Assembly (NCBI RefSeq): GCF_013184775.1
Contig: NZ_JAATVV010000001.1
Location: 124,001-188,000, forward strand
Length of the DNA: 64,000 nucleotides
Reading direction: 5' to 3'
Origin: Martelella sp. HB161492
GTDB taxonomy: Bacteria > Pseudomonadota > Alphaproteobacteria > Rhizobiales > Rhizobiaceae
The notes under the pieces were generated by a model. The model had not been told where the DNA came from. It was given only the letters and a program-made list of their open reading frames with translations, and ran no database searches. Of this stretch, positions 61,272-64,000 are shown piece by piece. The stretch's first letter is position 1, and every line of letters starts with the position of its first letter. The position numbers were made by a program, and so were the translations under genes.

Positions 61272-62696
61272 TCAGGATTCTTTAGCCTCCGCCGTCTCGC
61301 TGCGCTCACGCGGCAATCGTGTTTCGCCTATACCATTGGCAATAATTGCCACGAACAGCAAGGTTACGCCTTCCATCTCAAGGCTGAAATCAACGGTCGA
61401 ATGCACCGCCGCCGTGACGATGACACCGATCGCAGCGATACTGCCGGCAGCATCGTCGGCCAGAGAGAAGTCGGATCGGAGAATCCGCCAGAAGATCAGT
61501 GCGACGATCACCAGCGGCATGGATCCAAAGACCAGCCCATATTCGCTCCACAGCGCCATATAGGTGGAATGGGCAAGATCCCAGAGATAGTCGGCTGAGA
61601 GTGCCCCCTGATGGAACAGCGGAAATGCAAACTCAAAGCCGTTGCCGCCGAAGCCAATCAACGGACGGTGCATGATCATATTCCATGTCTGCTCGTAAAG
61701 CGTCGTGCGGACGGCGACCGAAACCGAAGCCGTGTCATAGTTGAAGCGGTCGACCAGCACGGGACCGTAGAACATGACAACCACCCCGAAGCCGACCAAC
61801 AGCAGAGCGAGAAAACCAAGAATGCTCCGCGCCGAAGCGCCGGAGCTGGAACTGGCAATCACGATCGCACAGGTCACGGTCAGCCCGGCCAGCGCAGAGA
61901 TATTGCCCATGCGGGAATCCGTGGCAACAAGTGCCATGACGATCAGAAGCAGGCCCGCGACATAGAGAATGATCCCGTCGCGCGCCGTCAGCAGGTCGAT
62001 CAGCTTCCCGCGGTTATTCTGACGATATTTGGCGACCCGCGTGCCGATCAGAGCGGCACCGAGCGAAACACCGAATGCCAGGAACGTGGCGAAAGAATTC
62101 CGGTTGACGAAACCGCCCGTCACCGAACCAAGATAGGCCCATTTATGTACAAACAGGATCTTGTCGCCGAACTGAAAACGCAAGAGCAGCCCATAGACCG
62201 CGTGAGCGACGATGATTGCAAACAAAACCCTGGTAAAGAAGGCCGACCGGCCCGGATTGGCAGCGATCTGCAGCGCCAGATAGAAGACAGAGCCGTAGGT
62301 CAGCCAGCGCAGCAGCGCCAGAAACGTATCGCCGCGCGCGACCGAGATCGTGTCGCCGCCGCCATGACCGGAGGGAAAGGCCAGAATATTGTTCGACAGG
62401 AACGAGAATACAGGCAGGATCTGAACCAGATTATAGGCGGCAAAGGCGAAAAAAAGACCGGCAATCACCGGGAATTGCGAAGGAAGAACCCGCGGCGTGA
62501 TGTCATATCGCATCACACGCCATACATAGAGCACCATCCAGGCGAAGACGAACATAGCATCCAGCGCCCACACGGCAGGCCGGTTGCCGCCGAGCATGAG
62601 CGGCGTGACCAGCAGCAGCAGAGCCAGAACGAAAAGCGTCCGGTTGTTCAGAACGGACCGCGCCTGACGGCTTGGTTTGGATCTTCTTTTACTCAT
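61272..62696 (-). CDS. O-antigen ligase/Wzy-like polymerase
   Basis: A 474-residue polytopic protein with about 12 membrane helices and a long periplasmic loop near residues 330-390. The loop has RTTLYEQTWNMIMHRPLIGF and the Wzy_C signature GFGGNGFEFAFPLFHQG, then HSTYMALWSEYGLVFGSMPL, as in WaaL/Wzy polymerases. It probably polymerises exopolysaccharide repeat units or transfers a glycan. The downstream phosphatase gene is 2 bp away. I cannot name the polymer. Confidence 0.85.
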   Translation of the reverse strand: MSKRRSKPSRQARSVLNNRTLFVLALLLLVTPLMLGGNRPAVWALDAMFVFAWMVLYVWRVMRYDITPRVLPSQFPVIAGLFFAFAAYNLVQILPVFSFLSNNILAFPSGHGGGDTISVARGDTFLALLRWLTYGSVFYLALQIAANPGRSAFFTRVLFAIIVAHAVYGLLLRFQFGDKILFVHKWAYLGSVTGGFVNRNSFATFLAFGVSLGAALIGTRVAKYRQNNRGKLIDLLTARDGIILYVAGLLLIVMALVATDSRMGNISALAGLTVTCAIVIASSSSGASARSILGFLALLLVGFGVVVMFYGPVLVDRFNYDTASVSVAVRTTLYEQTWNMIMHRPLIGFGGNGFEFAFPLFHQGALSADYLWDLAHSTYMALWSEYGLVFGSMPLVIVALIFWRILRSDFSLADDAAGSIAAIGVIVTAAVHSTVDFSLEMEGVTLLFVAIIANGIGETRLPRERSETAEAKES

Positions 62697-62747
62697 ATTC
62701 GACTATCGACTTTTCCTGCCTCAGATCTCGAAGCCAACCACAAGCGG

Positions 62748-63446
62748 TCATTGACCGGACTGCGCATTTGCAAACTTCCTGACGCGGTAGAGAAAGCGCT
62801 TCTGCTCTTCCTGCGGAAGCGTTTCGATAACATTCACGGCGCGCGATCGAAATGCTTCATTGGTCACATAACGGTTCGCCAGCATATTCCTGCCATTATA
62901 GGCGCTTGCCAGAAGCGCGATGTCATCATCCTCCAGCGCACGGTTTTCCGCGGAAATCTGCGCACGATAGGATTCGATGAACCAGAATCGCGAACCTGCC
63001 AGCCATCCCTCATTGGGCCCCAGCGCGAAGGCTTCACCCAGCAACGTGTTGGAAAGTTCCGTATTACCTTCGATCATCGCGGCATAGGAGCCGACAAAGC
63101 GGGCAAAACTCATCGAAGGCATGACGTCACCGATGGCAGCGGCGGTCTGAAGGCAATTGTCGACGAGCTTGTGCGTCTGATCTTCAGCCGTCGCATAGCT
63201 GTAACGCGCCTGCAAGACTTCATAACAGCGCTTCAGCGCTGCCTTCTTCGAATAAGACGAAGGGGCAAAGGCGAGCGGCCCGGACAGAAGCGCCACACCA
63301 TATTCCGGTTCGGCAGGATCCGGGGCCATAATGCTGTCAAACTCACGCCAGAAAGTCGCGGCAGAAAGCAATGTCGCGAAGGCAAAGCCGGAAAGAGCAG
63401 CCCAGCGCCAGACTTGAACCCTCACCTTCACCTCTGGCCTCCCCAC
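62748..63446 (-). CDS. Exported or anchored helical protein in the exopolysaccharide cluster (hypothetical)
   Basis: A 232-residue protein with an amino membrane or signal segment (VWRWAALSGFAFATLLSAAT) and a helical, Ala/Leu-rich periplasmic part that looks TPR-like (about residues 65-200). I do not recognise the family. It lies 51 bp upstream of the O-antigen-ligase-like gene on the same strand and so may belong to the same operon. An accessory role in polymerisation is a guess. Confidence 0.6.
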   Translation of the reverse strand: MGRPEVKVRVQVWRWAALSGFAFATLLSAATFWREFDSIMAPDPAEPEYGVALLSGPLAFAPSSYSKKAALKRCYEVLQARYSYATAEDQTHKLVDNCLQTAAAIGDVMPSMSFARFVGSYAAMIEGNTELSNTLLGEAFALGPNEGWLAGSRFWFIESYRAQISAENRALEDDDIALLASAYNGRNMLANRYVTNEAFRSRAVNVIETLPQEEQKRFLYRVRKFANAQSGQ

Positions 63447-63676
63447 GCGATGTCCTCAGATATGATCTCAAACCAACGTGTCCGGCTCAAGCTATTTCTC
63501 CTGTATTCCTGCAGCGTGGGCAGATGTCAGCGGCTTTCGATCCGCTCAATACCGAAACCAGGATCCACAACTGACCCCTTGTTCACTCATTGCTCATATA
63601 CGGTGAGTATTTAAATTAGTACCCAAAATTCCGCCGTCGATGGCAGACAGCGTTATCAATCCGAAAAAAATGCTCA

Positions 63677-64000
63677 TCACGTTTCTTTCGGCTTACCCTT
63701 TTCCGCGATCGCAATACCTGTAATTGCGAGAATCAGAGCAACAATATGAAAAGGTTGCAGGTCTTCACCCAGGAGAAAGACCGCCAGCAAAATGCCGAAG
63801 ACCGGAATCAGGTTAATAAAGAGCCCGGCACGGTTGGGACCGATCAGTTCCACGCCCCGGATGAACAGTGCCTGCGACACCAGAGACGGCAGAAGCCCCG
63901 TATAGATGACAGCGAGAATGCCGACCGTATCGGTCGGGACCTGCAGATCGCCGCTCTTCGCCTCCATGAAGACCATGGGCAGGGCGGCGAGAAAGGCGCC
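63677..64000 (-). CDS. EamA/DMT-family transporter (5' part outside window)
   Basis: The last 107 codons of a drug/metabolite transporter. Hydrophobic helices ILAVIYTGLLPSLVSQALFI, NRAGLFINLIPVFGILLAVF and FHIVALILAITGIAIAE are the closing helices of the EamA repeat, with the GPNRAGLF...P conserved turn. The frame is open through the right edge, so the start lies beyond position 64000. Substrate is unknown. Confidence 0.85.
   Translation of the reverse strand, partial: GAFLAALPMVFMEAKSGDLQVPTDTVGILAVIYTGLLPSLVSQALFIRGVELIGPNRAGLFINLIPVFGILLAVFLLGEDLQPFHIVALILAITGIAIAEKGKPKET

Noticed and set aside
61611-63614. A 667-codon open frame on the plus strand across the polymerase and the hypothetical gene
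   Set aside because: It lies opposite two leftward genes with membrane or signal character, is rich in Arg/His/Gln as typical of antisense frames, and has no domain or ribosome site.
1-64000. tRNA, rRNA, CRISPR arrays, transposases and integrases
   Set aside because: Read for in all intergenic regions and not found by eye. A covariance-model scan would be needed to exclude small RNAs.

Overview
The window looks like chromosomal DNA of an alphaproteobacterium of the order Hyphomicrobiales (Rhizobiales), probably Rhizobiaceae or a close relative such as Martelella or Hoeflea. The evidence is the high-GC coding sequence, the CtrA/ChpT/SciP cell-cycle genes, an EipA-type DUF1134 protein, the tsaD | hemC-hemD-Mic60-hemY neighbourhood, the pmbA-cysQ-DUF4170-waaA-lpxK block and a heat-shock sigma factor RpoH. 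I see no tRNA, rRNA, CRISPR array, IS element or integrated prophage. It reads as core genome with a few accessory insertions. This is inference from gene content; no database was searched.

Layout. 1-9.9 kb: tsaD (partial, outgoing), haem genes hemCD, a Mic60-like membrane protein and HemY, a TerB-like protein with an overlapping glutamine amidotransferase, an MFS exporter, YggT/DUF167, ppa and a GNAT acetyltransferase. 10-15 kb: a leftward lipid A/Kdo block (pmbA, cysQ-like, DUF4170, waaA, lpxK). 15-25.5 kb: a CPA2 cation/proton antiporter, an amino-acid permease, a diguanylate cyclase, preTA (reductive pyrimidine catabolism) and a CHASE-PAS-GGDEF-EAL protein. 25.5-30.5 kb: a HutC-type repressor, a NitT/TauT-family ABC transporter and divergent hutF, with two HutC-like operators between them. 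30.5-37.6 kb: rppH, bfd-bfr, an NDUFA9-like protein, pyrF, a histidine-phosphatase-fold protein, dnaN, rsmI and yraN. 37.7-44.8 kb: ugpBAEC (glycerol-3-phosphate uptake), then gshB and yifB. 45-47.5 kb: a lone DUF2793 (phage/GTA tail-fibre-like) gene and an ExoY-type sugar transferase. 47.7-54.7 kb: the cell-cycle region, with sciP, fliJ, ctrA, an orphan HlyD/TolC-like export pair, chpT and eipA. 54.7-58.1 kb: a TrmH-family methyltransferase, rluD-like gene and rpoH. 58.2-64 kb: leftward exopolysaccharide genes (BY-kinase/chain-length protein, PPP phosphatase, O-antigen-ligase-like polymerase) and the edge of an EamA transporter.

Main observations. (1) A 103-bp hairpin-rich repeat occurs twice (17094-17196, and inverted at 51266-51368). 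The second copy appears to supply the start codon and charged n-region of a lipoprotein signal peptide, so a repeat seems to have been recruited into a gene. (2) CtrA-like boxes with TTAA-N7-TTAA spacing lie upstream of sciP, in the ctrA/fliJ divergent region (with four GANTC methylation sites) and between chpT and eipA, so the cell-cycle circuit may be wired locally. (3) A near-consensus sigma-32 promoter precedes rpoH. (4) Two GT-N-TA-N-AC palindromes sit between the hut-linked ABC operon and hutF. (5) Strong hairpins without a good U-tract follow both substrate-binding-protein genes that head or lead their operons.
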